A stretch of DNA of 64,000 nt from NCBI GenBank assembly GCA_002724735.1, contig PBPT01000016.1, forward strand, positions 170,586 through 234,585. The letters are read 5' to 3'. The notes under the pieces were generated by a model. That model was not told the DNA's origin. It searched no databases and was given only the letters and a program-made list of their open reading frames with translations. The stretch comes from Fidelibacterota bacterium. Its GTDB lineage: Bacteria; Fidelibacterota; Marinisomatia; Marinisomatales; TCS55. Numbering within the stretch: the first letter of the stretch is position 1; each line of letters begins with the position of its first letter. Both the position numbers and the translations under genes were made by a program. Shown piece by piece: positions 54,976 to 63,395 of this stretch.

Positions 54976-57257
54976 AAATAAACGAAGTTACACTATACGA
55001 AAACAAATCACATAGAATTTTACAAGAAGGCTGGCATGATCTTACAGAATCTCAACAAAAGTATGTAGGACGTTGGGAAAAAGAACTTTGGCCACTACTA
55101 GAAGAATATCAAAAACTTTCAGAAGCAACACTTACTAGAGATCAAGTTATAGATCTATTTAAAGGTGCTGAAGAAACCGCAATAGCAAGTGGTGATAATA
55201 AAACACTTGCTGGTAAAGTTGGTGCAGGAGCACTAGCGGCGGCTAAATTGCCAGTAGACATTGCTAAAGCAGTAGACGCAAAAATAAATGAGCTAGGTAG
55301 ACTAGCACAACAAGCTGGTCCTGTAAAAAATATGGATCAAAAGTTTGATGAACTCAAAAAGAAAATCGAAGCAGAGAATTCAGACAGTAAAATTGTACAA
55401 GGCATTAAGAAAGTAAGTGATTGGGCAAAAGAAAATCCAGGCAAAGCAAGTATTGCAGTAGGTATTTTAACTACTGTGGCAGCTTTCGCAGGTGGTCCTG
55501 CTGGTGGTGCTGCCGCTGGTTTGGTACTACGTGCTTCTAAAGATTTACTGCAAGGTGAAAAACTTTCAACAGCAGTTGGTAAATCATTGAAAGTAGCGGC
55601 TTATGGTGCTCTTGCTGGTATGGCATTTAAAGAACTTACAGATAATATGGTTGACAACATAGCAACAGCTGAAAATGCTGAGTGGGACGCTATGGAAGCC
55701 GCCATGAAGAAAGAAAATTATCTAGCTATGCGAGCAGATGCTATGGGAGAACTAGGAGTAGCACCTGATGCACTAGAAGGTACATACAAAGTTACTGTAA
55801 ATGGTAATTTAAATAGATTCTATTACAGTTATGATACTGTTATTCCAAAAGATCAGCTAGGAGCACTTAATGCAATAGAGAATGCAATGAATGGTGCAAA
55901 AACCTTTAGTCCGGAATATTATGAAGCGGCGGCAAAGTATCACGACTTAATGGGAGTTATACAAAATAGCCCTGAAGCAAAAAATCTCACAGCGGCCTTT
56001 GATGCAATTAAAGACATACCTAAAGATAGTTTGACAGCAGGCAATTTAAGAGAATTACTAGCAAATGCCGCAGATGGTGATGAATTAATAGCAACTATTA
56101 AGAATGCAGGCGGCGGACTAGGAGCAGTTGTACAAGGCGCTCTAGCAACAGCAGACGACAACGCTGAAAAAGCACAAACTGCAAAGCCAATTGATCCTGC
56201 AGAAAAGAAACAACTTGAATTAGATCTAAAAGGTGGAGAAAACGAACCTGCAGATGACAGAGTAGCTGTAAGAGGTACTGAGTCTATTTCAATGCAAGAA
56301 AGATTAGAATTATATCTTGCAGAAAAAGATCCAGATCAAGGTGAATTACCTTTAGATAATCCTAACACACTTGGAGCAAAAGCAAAACGTGGCTTAGGAA
56401 ATTTAGCAGGTAGAATAGGAGGCGCTGTCAAAGGTGCCGCAGGAAAAGCCGCAGGAGCAGTAAAGCAAGGTGCAAAAGATTTAGGTAACAAAGTTACAGC
56501 AAACAAACTTACAAAAGCATGGAAAGATGCGGGCGAACCATTAGACACTGGATCTATAATGAACATTATGAGAGATGCTGGCATGACTAACGATCAAATA
56601 GGTCAAGTAGGACAGCAAGCAAATGTAAAATTAGAGCCAACTCAAGCAGGTCAAGCCAAACAAGGTCAAGCAGAACCTGCAACACCTGCAACAGGACAAG
56701 CAGAACCACAAGCGGGTGGACAACAAGAACCACAAGCGGGTGGACAGCAAGAACCACAAGCAGAACCACAAGCGGGTGGACAACAAGAACCACAAGCAGA
56801 ACCACAAGCAGAACCACAAGCAGGCGGTAAAGAAAAACCTGCCGCTGGTAAAACTGCTAAACCTAATCCTAAAATTAAAGTTGCACCAGGTGCTGGGCAA
56901 ATGGCTAAAGCACAAGACGGTCAAGACTATGTATGGGCAGGACAACAATGGGTAAGCAATGCTACAGGTAAGATGGCAACAAGAGCTGTAGCCGCTGAGT
57001 TAGGTAATCCAACACTTGACAATTTAGCAGGCGAAATTAAAAAAGCTGGTCCTGAAGTAGTACAAGCAGTAATTGCTCAATTACAAGCAGACGTTAAAGC
57101 AAATCCTGTACCAAAAACAAAACCAAACTTAAAAGTGGCGGCAAGGACAAATCGTAAACCTAAGCCAAAGGTAGCACCGAAGAATACCAAGATGGCCGCA
57201 AGCATCGACAATGATGTGAATGATTTAATTAAAGAACTTGATAGGGTCTTACATTAA
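54972..57257 (+). CDS. Unknown large Ala-rich virion-type protein
   Basis: In this 761-residue protein, MKINEVTLYENKSHRILQEG at the start resembles the previous protein; LQE followed by Gly could be a prohead protease site. A hydrophobic stretch (ASIAVGILTTVAAFAGGPAG, about residue 160) is followed by long helices with a FKELTDNMVDNI region. A Gly/Ala/Lys-rich segment then precedes Gln/Glu/Pro/Gly repeats (about 576-618), and the end reads DNDVNDLIKELDRVL. The mix resembles internal or ejected head proteins, with no known motif. It overlaps the preceding gene by 4 bases and the convergent gene's stop by 4. Confidence 0.45.
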   Translation: MKINEVTLYENKSHRILQEGWHDLTESQQKYVGRWEKELWPLLEEYQKLSEATLTRDQVIDLFKGAEETAIASGDNKTLAGKVGAGALAAAKLPVDIAKAVDAKINELGRLAQQAGPVKNMDQKFDELKKKIEAENSDSKIVQGIKKVSDWAKENPGKASIAVGILTTVAAFAGGPAGGAAAGLVLRASKDLLQGEKLSTAVGKSLKVAAYGALAGMAFKELTDNMVDNIATAENAEWDAMEAAMKKENYLAMRADAMGELGVAPDALEGTYKVTVNGNLNRFYYSYDTVIPKDQLGALNAIENAMNGAKTFSPEYYEAAAKYHDLMGVIQNSPEAKNLTAAFDAIKDIPKDSLTAGNLRELLANAADGDELIATIKNAGGGLGAVVQGALATADDNAEKAQTAKPIDPAEKKQLELDLKGGENEPADDRVAVRGTESISMQERLELYLAEKDPDQGELPLDNPNTLGAKAKRGLGNLAGRIGGAVKGAAGKAAGAVKQGAKDLGNKVTANKLTKAWKDAGEPLDTGSIMNIMRDAGMTNDQIGQVGQQANVKLEPTQAGQAKQGQAEPATPATGQAEPQAGGQQEPQAGGQQEPQAEPQAGGQQEPQAEPQAEPQAGGKEKPAAGKTAKPNPKIKVAPGAGQMAKAQDGQDYVWAGQQWVSNATGKMATRAVAAELGNPTLDNLAGEIKKAGPEVVQAVIAQLQADVKANPVPKTKPNLKVAARTNRKPKPKVAPKNTKMAASIDNDVNDLIKELDRVLH
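56697..56826 (+). repeat. In-frame QEPQAGG-type repeats
   Basis: Units of 'caagaaccacaagcgggtgg' type, and a shorter unit lacking the Gly codons, repeat about eight times. One 40-base stretch at 56697 recurs exactly 60 bases later. The product is an uncharged, flexible Gln/Pro/Gly linker with periodic Glu. Confidence 0.8.
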
Positions 57258-57460
57258 AAGAAAGGCATTCCGCTTTTCTTTGTTATTTCTAAATTTTCTT
57301 TGACAATGTCAGCAAGTAGTAATCTGTCTTCATAAGATGAAGCAAAGCCTTCGTCTAGAGTCATACCGCCACGCATATACCAACATAACTTCATTACTTC
57401 TGATCTTGTTTGTTTTTGTTGGTTTTCCATTTTTTTCACTTCTTCTAGGATCTCAGTCAC
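57254..57460 (-). CDS. Small gp51-like baseplate assembly protein (tentative)
   Basis: This 68-residue protein ends YEDRLLLADIVKENLEITKK followed by SGMPFF, an ending I associate with the short gene after gp26 in T4-like phages, which occupies the place of gp51 (hub assembly catalyst, 249 residues in T4) and also resembles tail-assembly chaperones. The GTG at 57460 has no good ribosome site; an ATG at 57430 with GAAGAAG upstream would give a shorter protein. It follows gp26 after 17 bases, so coupling or a frameshift-type extension is possible. Confidence 0.4.
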   Translation of the reverse strand: MTEILEEVKKMENQQKQTRSEVMKLCWYMRGGMTLDEGFASSYEDRLLLADIVKENLEITKKSGMPFF

Positions 57461-57477
57461 CGACCAGGCTAAGATCC

Positions 57478-58380
57478 TTATGCGAAAAAATTTGATTGGT
57501 CAAAGGTGATTGGAATCTCCCAATTTTCAGGAGCACCTTTTTCAATATCTTCTGGAGTAGAAGTAACCTTAATTGGTTCTAATGTAAACTTTGCTCTTTG
57601 ACCTTCTAAATGATCTGTAACTTCCTTAAAGAATTCTTTGTCTGTATTTTTAATAAACTCATCGATATGACCTTGGTCGGTTACAACAGTGTCACCAATT
57701 TGTATTTGATGAATACTTTTTGATAATACTGACACTGTAAGATCAGTTAGCTTTGCAAAACTTGTATTAAATCTTGCTAATTTTTCTTCATCATCTATTT
57801 CTTCATCGTTTACAAGGTTAAAAATTCTCTGTTCTTCAAATGTTTTTAAACTACTTTCAGTAAACTCTCTATAAGTTAGTGGTCTAATAGTAACAGTCAT
57901 ATCTTGGATATTAATTGTTGTTTCATATTCTACAGTAACTAATTTATTAAGTAATTGACGTAAATCTACAGCGAACGTTTTCTCTTCACCTGTACCAGGT
58001 TCTTTTGTTGTAAGATCCATCTGTTCGCCATAAGTAGCAATCCTAATTGCAATTAAGCTTGCATCTAAATCAATAGATGGCATTTGCCAAGGATCTAAAA
58101 TGTTTGGCATGCAACTTTTAATAAGGTCTACTGTAGCTTGTCCATTGAGTAAAGCATCAGGAGTTTGCATAGTAAGCTCATCTCTTGCAGTCATGGCAAA
58201 TACTGGCAATTCTTGAGATTCGGGCATGTCTATAGCGTCAGGATTATAGAATCTTCCTTTACTTGGTAGTGTAATATAAACTTTAGGTTGCCTAAAGTAT
58301 TTCTTTAGTGGGTTTTGCTCTGATACTTGGGCCAACGATCGCAAATTTTCGTTAGCATCATCTGGGTTAAATTCTGCCAT
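57478..58380 (-). CDS. 26: Baseplate hub protein, gp26-like
   Basis: This 300-residue protein belongs to the T4 gp26-type baseplate family: KKYFRQPKVYITLPSKGRFY near the start, then ELPVFAMTARDELTMQTPDA, LLNGQATVDLIKSCMPNILD and a Ser-rich chaperone-like end. T4 gp26 has 208 residues. It lies on the minus strand inside a plus-strand late block, with its own divergent late promoter. AGGAG precedes the ATG. The family is confidently placed; whether it is structural or assembly-related here is less sure. Confidence 0.7.
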   Translation of the reverse strand: MAEFNPDDANENLRSLAQVSEQNPLKKYFRQPKVYITLPSKGRFYNPDAIDMPESQELPVFAMTARDELTMQTPDALLNGQATVDLIKSCMPNILDPWQMPSIDLDASLIAIRIATYGEQMDLTTKEPGTGEEKTFAVDLRQLLNKLVTVEYETTINIQDMTVTIRPLTYREFTESSLKTFEEQRIFNLVNDEEIDDEEKLARFNTSFAKLTDLTVSVLSKSIHQIQIGDTVVTDQGHIDEFIKNTDKEFFKEVTDHLEGQRAKFTLEPIKVTSTPEDIEKGAPENWEIPITFDQSNFFA

Positions 58381-58417
58381 ATTTTTCTCCTGATAAATAC
58401 ATTACGTAAATATATAT

Positions 58418-58425
58418 CATAAATA
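58418..58425 (+). promoter_or_regulatory. Candidate late promoter of the tape measure gene
   Basis: CATAAATA, 7 of 8 bases of the late consensus, lies 32 bases before the TTG at 58458. It overlaps the minus-strand element at 58424-58431 in one palindromic block (58419-58430). Confidence 0.55.
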
Positions 58426-58431
58426 TTTATA
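58424..58431 (-). promoter_or_regulatory. Late promoter TATAAATA of gp26
   Basis: The minus strand reads TATAAATA, identical to the T4 late consensus, 43 bases before the gp26 ATG. Its overlap with the plus-strand CATAAATA element means both genes are served by one short control block. Confidence 0.65.
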
Positions 58432-58457
58432 TGCGTATATAACTCGGAAGAAGAATC

Positions 58458-61385
58458 TTGGCTGAAGAAGTAGATATTGGTAATGTTGGCGGACAAAACG
58501 GAGTAGCTAGTGAAGCTACCCTTGCTCGCCTAACGACCTCAATAGAGGCTATGGCTAAGAAAATGGGCATAGACCCTAAAGCAGAAGCCGCAAAACTACA
58601 AAAATTACATAACGAAGCTGTTAAAAGCGGTATTACTGTAAGCACTAAAAATAGAGATGCCCTTAAAGATAATGTAAAAGCTACTAAAGAAACAACTAAA
58701 GCTACTAGTAATCTAGGTAGAGCAATGGCTGGCGCTATGCTTGGTGCAGTTGGTGCTACACTTGGAGCAATCAAAGGTTTTAGTAATGAACTACTCCAAG
58801 GCGGAGAACAATTTGGAGATTTTACAAAGCATATTCCTATTCTTGGCAACGCTATTGCACCTTTAGCATCTTTAATTGACAATACTGTAGAAAGTTATAG
58901 ACAACTGTCAACAGTTGGTGGTACTTTAGGAAATAGTATAACGGAAGTACGCAGAGCGGCGGCTAACTTAGAATTGAATATGGGAGAGTATGCTGGGCTA
59001 ATAATGCAAAGTTCCGAAGCAATGAGAATGCTAGGAGGCAATGTAGCCGCAGGTCAAATTAGATTTGCCGCTATGAACAAAAGCCTCAAAGCAACCGGAG
59101 ACTTTGCCGCTTTGAAAAATTTAGGTTTCACTGTTATGGAACTTAATGAAGGAATGGTTGATTATATAAGTTTACAGAGAAATTTAGGTAGACTTGAAGG
59201 TAAAAGCAACGCCGATTTAGCTAAAGGTTCCGCGGCTTATCTTAAACAAATAGACTTATTAGCTAGAGCAACAGGTAAGTCACGTAAAGAAGTAGAAGCA
59301 CAATTGGCGGCACAAGCAACTGATGCTGGTATCAGAGGATTGTTAAATGCTCTTGGTGAAGGTACAAAAGAATTTGAAAACTTACAAGCATCATTGTCAC
59401 TTATAGACACATATGGTGGGGAAGCAAGTTATGCACTAAAAGACCTACTAGATGGTGTAGTTCAAGATGACAGGACTGCAAAATTTTTAGCGGCATTAGG
59501 TCCAGGCGCAGACGAAGTTAAAAAAGCATTAGAAGCTGTAGGCGCCGGAGCAGACCCACAAGTATTATTGGATGCATTTTCAAGAGCAGGAGGAGAGCTT
59601 GAAAAGTTTGCTCAAATAGATACAGGCGATAAAATTGCTGATGCAAAAGCTAGAGCGGCATTTATTGCTCAATTAAGAAAAACACAGCCAGAGATTGCTG
59701 ATTTCTTAGATGCTTCAACAAAGATGGCAGAAGCTGGTCAAATTAATTTAAAACAAGTACGTGAAGATCAGAAAAAGATTGATCAAAATACACAAAACAT
59801 GACGACTTTTGATGACGCAATTAAATCATTAAGAGCAACAATACAAACTGCATTAATTGATAGTGGATTGTTTGATGCATTAGGCGATGCAATGGGAGGA
59901 CTTAGTGAAGTATTTGGCAGTGCAGAATTTAAAAAACGTGTAGAAGAATTAGCAGAAGCATTTGCATCTAAAACAAAAGAGTTTATTGATCTGTTCAAAG
60001 AAGGTGGATTTAAAGCTGTATTTGATAGAGCAGTATCAGGATTAGGATCAGTACTAGGCGATGCGTTTGTAAGTGCAATTACAAATCCAAAAGTTATACT
60101 AGGAATAGCAGGAGCGTTTGCGGCCTTGTTTGCACTTAAAGCAGTAAGCGGAGCATTAGTAAGCGGTATCGGTGGAATGTTTGGCGGCGGTGGCGGAGGT
60201 AAATCATTACCTGGTGGCAAGCCAGGCGCCACCACTGGCGGAGCTAAAATAGGTAAATCCGTAGGAGGCTTTGTAGGTGGACTAGGTGAAGGTGTTATGA
60301 AAGGTGCGGCGGCTGGTTTAAGAGCTTTTGCTCATCCAATGGTACCAGTAGGCGCGGCGGCACTAGGTGCTGCCATTGTAGCAATAGGTGCAGGTATTGC
60401 AGGTGCATCATGGATACTAGGCAAAGCGTTACCTACATTTGTAGACGGACTAAAATCTTTTGAGGACCTTGACGGAGCAAAAATTGGAGCCGCTGGAGAT
60501 GCAATGGTTTCTTTATCATTGGGTATGGCAGCATTTGGAGCAGGAACAGCAGTAGCAGGATTAGGAACACTAGTAGGAAGTATTTCAGAAGGAATTGGGC
60601 AACTATTTGGTGCTGATGATCCTATAACAAGGATACAAAAGTTTGCAGATGCAAACATAGATGGTGCAAAAGTAAAAACAAACGCAGAAGCAATGGTAGC
60701 ATTTGGAAATGCAATGATGTCACTCCCAACTACAATGCCAGGATCCGGTGTATTTGCCGCTTTTGGTCAAGCTATTGCAGGATTTTTTGGAGCACAAACT
60801 CCATTTGAACAATTGACTAATTTTGGCAACATGGATCTAAATGCAGAAAAAGTAAAAGCTAATTCAGAAGCATTAGTTGCATTTGGAAATGCACTTAGCT
60901 CTATGCCTAGTGATGAATTAGGAACTTTGTCTTTACATAAAAACTTTGTAAGTAACATGAAAGAACTTGCAACTGTAGACAGCGAAGGATTGTCAGGAGT
61001 ATCTACCTCGCTAGCAAGTATTACTTCTATTCCAAACTTGTCAGCAACACTAGGTGAACTAGGAGATCTTGGCAAAAATTATAGAAATGTAGAAGATCTA
61101 GCTGAAGCAATGGAAGATCTAGCAGATGCAATGAAAGAAGTAAATCGTCAAAGCAGATCAGGAAGAAACAATGCTAGAACTGGAAATAACACTGATGGTG
61201 GAGATACTAGTGCTGGAAGCATCATAGCCGGTTTAGGTAGCAATTCAGGACAAGATCAGTTAAATACTACAATGCAGAGAATAGAAGAAATTTTAGCTAG
61301 AATATTAGTACAAGAGGAAATGACAGCTAGCAATACTAAGAAAACAAGCGGAAGTATATTTAATTTAGCGGAGAGATTAAATTGA
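58458..61385 (+). CDS. 29: Tail length tape measure protein (gp29-like)
   Basis: This 975-residue protein consists of long helices with Ala/Lys/Glu periodicity through residues 1-500. Hydrophobic Gly/Ala segments follow (VILGIAGAFAALFALKAVSG and VGAAALGAAIVAIGAGIAGA), typical of tape measure proteins that later enter the cell envelope. Length relative to T4 gp29 (590) would predict a longer tail. The start is TTG with GGAAG 7 bases upstream; no better ATG exists before the first helix. The final codons overlap the portal start by 4 bases. Confidence 0.65.
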   Translation: MAEEVDIGNVGGQNGVASEATLARLTTSIEAMAKKMGIDPKAEAAKLQKLHNEAVKSGITVSTKNRDALKDNVKATKETTKATSNLGRAMAGAMLGAVGATLGAIKGFSNELLQGGEQFGDFTKHIPILGNAIAPLASLIDNTVESYRQLSTVGGTLGNSITEVRRAAANLELNMGEYAGLIMQSSEAMRMLGGNVAAGQIRFAAMNKSLKATGDFAALKNLGFTVMELNEGMVDYISLQRNLGRLEGKSNADLAKGSAAYLKQIDLLARATGKSRKEVEAQLAAQATDAGIRGLLNALGEGTKEFENLQASLSLIDTYGGEASYALKDLLDGVVQDDRTAKFLAALGPGADEVKKALEAVGAGADPQVLLDAFSRAGGELEKFAQIDTGDKIADAKARAAFIAQLRKTQPEIADFLDASTKMAEAGQINLKQVREDQKKIDQNTQNMTTFDDAIKSLRATIQTALIDSGLFDALGDAMGGLSEVFGSAEFKKRVEELAEAFASKTKEFIDLFKEGGFKAVFDRAVSGLGSVLGDAFVSAITNPKVILGIAGAFAALFALKAVSGALVSGIGGMFGGGGGGKSLPGGKPGATTGGAKIGKSVGGFVGGLGEGVMKGAAAGLRAFAHPMVPVGAAALGAAIVAIGAGIAGASWILGKALPTFVDGLKSFEDLDGAKIGAAGDAMVSLSLGMAAFGAGTAVAGLGTLVGSISEGIGQLFGADDPITRIQKFADANIDGAKVKTNAEAMVAFGNAMMSLPTTMPGSGVFAAFGQAIAGFFGAQTPFEQLTNFGNMDLNAEKVKANSEALVAFGNALSSMPSDELGTLSLHKNFVSNMKELATVDSEGLSGVSTSLASITSIPNLSATLGELGDLGKNYRNVEDLAEAMEDLADAMKEVNRQSRSGRNNARTGNNTDGGDTSAGSIIAGLGSNSGQDQLNTTMQRIEEILARILVQEEMTASNTKKTSGSIFNLAERLN

Positions 61386-63133
61386 GTTGGAAGAAATATT
61401 TTACACCTATACCAACAGGTGACAATTCAAACGGGAGCTATAGTCCATTTACTGCTCGTAGCAGTGGAAACCTAGCTGGTCCCGCTAGATCAAATTATTC
61501 AAGCTATCTTCCTGATGTATATGTAGGTAGTCCAAATCGTGTTGAGAGATATGCACAATACAACACTATGGACCAAGACTCAGAAGTAAATGCGGCTTTG
61601 GATATTCTTGCTGAATTTTGCACACAAAAAAATAAAGCAAATAATACACCTTTTATGGTAGATTATAAAAATAAAGCAACAAATAACGAAGTTAATATTA
61701 TTGGACAATATTTAAGGCAATGGTGTAAGCTACAAAATTTTGAAACAAAAATGTTTCGTACAGTACGTAATAGCTTTAAGTATGGTGATCAATTTTTTGT
61801 AAGAGATCCAGAAACAAAAAGATGGTTTCATGTTGATCCAGCTAATGTAACACGTATTATTGTAAATGAAAGTGAAGGAAAACTTCCAGAACAATATGTA
61901 ATAAAAAATATCAACTTTAATTTTAAAGACGGTATTGCTACTACTCCTTATCATACTACTGGAAATATAACTAGTGGAAGTCAACAGTATAATGGAATTG
62001 GTGGCGCAAGAGGAATGGTAGGACAACCTCAATCAAGCATGAGCGGAAGTAGATTTACTACTGATGACGGCGAAGTAACTGTAGATGCAAAACATGTAGT
62101 GCATTTAAGTTTGAGTGAAGGTTTAGATAATAACTATCCTTTTGGTAATTCTTTATTAGAAACAATATTTAAAGTTTATAAACAAAAAGAATTACTAGAA
62201 GATGCTATTATAATTTACAGAGTACAACGTGCTCCTGAAAGAAGAGTTTTTTATGTTGATGTGGGCAACATGCCATCACACCTTGCTATGCAATTTGTAG
62301 AGCGTGTAAAGACGGAAATACATCAAAGACGTATACCATCGCAGACTGGGGGCGGAACTAATGTCATAGACAGTTCATACAATCCTTTGTCAATCAACGA
62401 AGATTACTTTTTTCCACAAACAGCTGAAGGACGAGGATCAAAAGTTGAAACACTTCCAGGCGGTACAAACTTAGGAGAAATAGATGACCTTAGATATTTT
62501 ACTAATAAGCTTGTACGCGGTTTACGAATCCCGAGTTCATATTTACCCACAGGCGCTGACGACAGTGCTTCTCAATACAACGATGGTAGAGTCGGAACTG
62601 CTTACATACAAGAGTTAAGATTTAACACATATTGTGAACGTTTACAAAACTTACTCGTTGAAGAGTTTGATCAAGAATTTAAAAGATACTTATTAGAAAA
62701 AGGATTAAACGTTGATACTTCAATGTTTGATCTAAAGTTTCAACCACCACAAAACTTTGCAAGCTATAGACAAGCAGAAATTGATAATGCAAGGGTGCCT
62801 ACATATACTCAAATGGCGGCTATACCATATATGTCTAATAGATTTGCACTAAAACGCTTCTTAGGTATGTCAGATGAAGAACTTGCTGAGAATGAAAGAC
62901 TATGGAGAGAAGAAAACGAAGAAAACTTAGATCCTATTCCGGGTGAAGCTTCTGCAGAAATGAGAGATGCTGGTATTAGTCCAGCAACTATAGGTGACGA
63001 TCTTGGAAACATGGAAGACGAAGTCCAAGGTGACGAAGCGGCTCCGATTGATGGAGGAGCAGGTGATGCACCCGAAACTGCAACTGGAGGAGATGCCGCG
63101 CCGGCTCCAGCAACAACAGACCAAACGGTATAA
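61382..63133 (+). CDS. 20: Portal vertex protein gp20
   Basis: This 583-residue protein (524 in T4) has the T4-type portal pattern: VERYAQYNTMDQDSEVNAAL and DILAEFCTQ near the N-terminus, GDQFFVRDPETKRWFHVDP, ELLEDAIIIYRVQRAPERRV, FYVDVGNMP and KLVRGLRIPSSYLPTG. Twelve copies form the DNA channel and packaging-motor dock. The start is TTG, with GGAGAG upstream and a 4-base overlap with the tape measure stop. The C-terminal 70 residues are acidic and Ala/Gly-rich. It is followed by small prohead genes, as in T4. Confidence 0.93.
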   Translation: MSWKKYFTPIPTGDNSNGSYSPFTARSSGNLAGPARSNYSSYLPDVYVGSPNRVERYAQYNTMDQDSEVNAALDILAEFCTQKNKANNTPFMVDYKNKATNNEVNIIGQYLRQWCKLQNFETKMFRTVRNSFKYGDQFFVRDPETKRWFHVDPANVTRIIVNESEGKLPEQYVIKNINFNFKDGIATTPYHTTGNITSGSQQYNGIGGARGMVGQPQSSMSGSRFTTDDGEVTVDAKHVVHLSLSEGLDNNYPFGNSLLETIFKVYKQKELLEDAIIIYRVQRAPERRVFYVDVGNMPSHLAMQFVERVKTEIHQRRIPSQTGGGTNVIDSSYNPLSINEDYFFPQTAEGRGSKVETLPGGTNLGEIDDLRYFTNKLVRGLRIPSSYLPTGADDSASQYNDGRVGTAYIQELRFNTYCERLQNLLVEEFDQEFKRYLLEKGLNVDTSMFDLKFQPPQNFASYRQAEIDNARVPTYTQMAAIPYMSNRFALKRFLGMSDEELAENERLWREENEENLDPIPGEASAEMRDAGISPATIGDDLGNMEDEVQGDEAAPIDGGAGDAPETATGGDAAPAPATTDQTV

Positions 63134-63136
63134 ATA
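63129..63136 (+). promoter_or_regulatory. Perfect late promoter sequence at the portal stop
   Basis: TATAAATA is identical to the T4 late consensus and overlaps the gp20 stop codon. The next ATG (63142) is only 5 bases away, too close for a leader, so if active it would serve the gene at 63396 or start inside the small frame. It may also be chance in an AT-rich junction. Confidence 0.35.
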
Positions 63137-63141
63137 CTAAC

Positions 63142-63384
63142 ATGATACTACGTGAATTATTTTATTTTGACAGAGAAACTATTGAGCCAGTAGAAGATAA
63201 ACGCTACCAAGCTGAATACGATGACACTCCTGTTGAAAAAGACGATACACGTAAATCAAGACTAAAACTTTTTCAAATCAATAGAATACGTAAAGCATCT
63301 GAACTGCATACAGAAGAAAAACTTAAAGAGTTACAATTTGTAAAGCAAATGTATGGTATTGCGGCTAACGCAGAAACTGCATAA
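63142..63384 (+). CDS. Small prohead-core candidate at the gp67 position
   Basis: This 80-residue protein starts MILRELFYFDRETIEPVEDK, followed by a basic helix (LKLFQINRIRKASELHTEEK) and QFVKQMYGIAANA. Highly charged small proteins directly after gp20 are the usual place of T4 gp67, an internal scaffold protein. The motif content does not prove this. The ribosome site is weak, so translation is probably coupled to gp20, whose stop lies 8 bases upstream. Confidence 0.45.
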   Translation: MILRELFYFDRETIEPVEDKRYQAEYDDTPVEKDDTRKSRLKLFQINRIRKASELHTEEKLKELQFVKQMYGIAANAETA

Positions 63385-63395
63385 AAGTAAGATGA

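Noticed and set aside
45386-56826. Short direct repeats as a CRISPR array
   Set aside because: The repeats at 45386-45469 and 56697-56826 are in-frame protein repeats without unique spacers.
56587-56948. Leu/Val- and Cys/Trp-rich frames opposite the QEPQAGG repeat
   Set aside because: They are translations of the repeat's other strand; the regular pattern comes from the repeat, not from selection as a protein.
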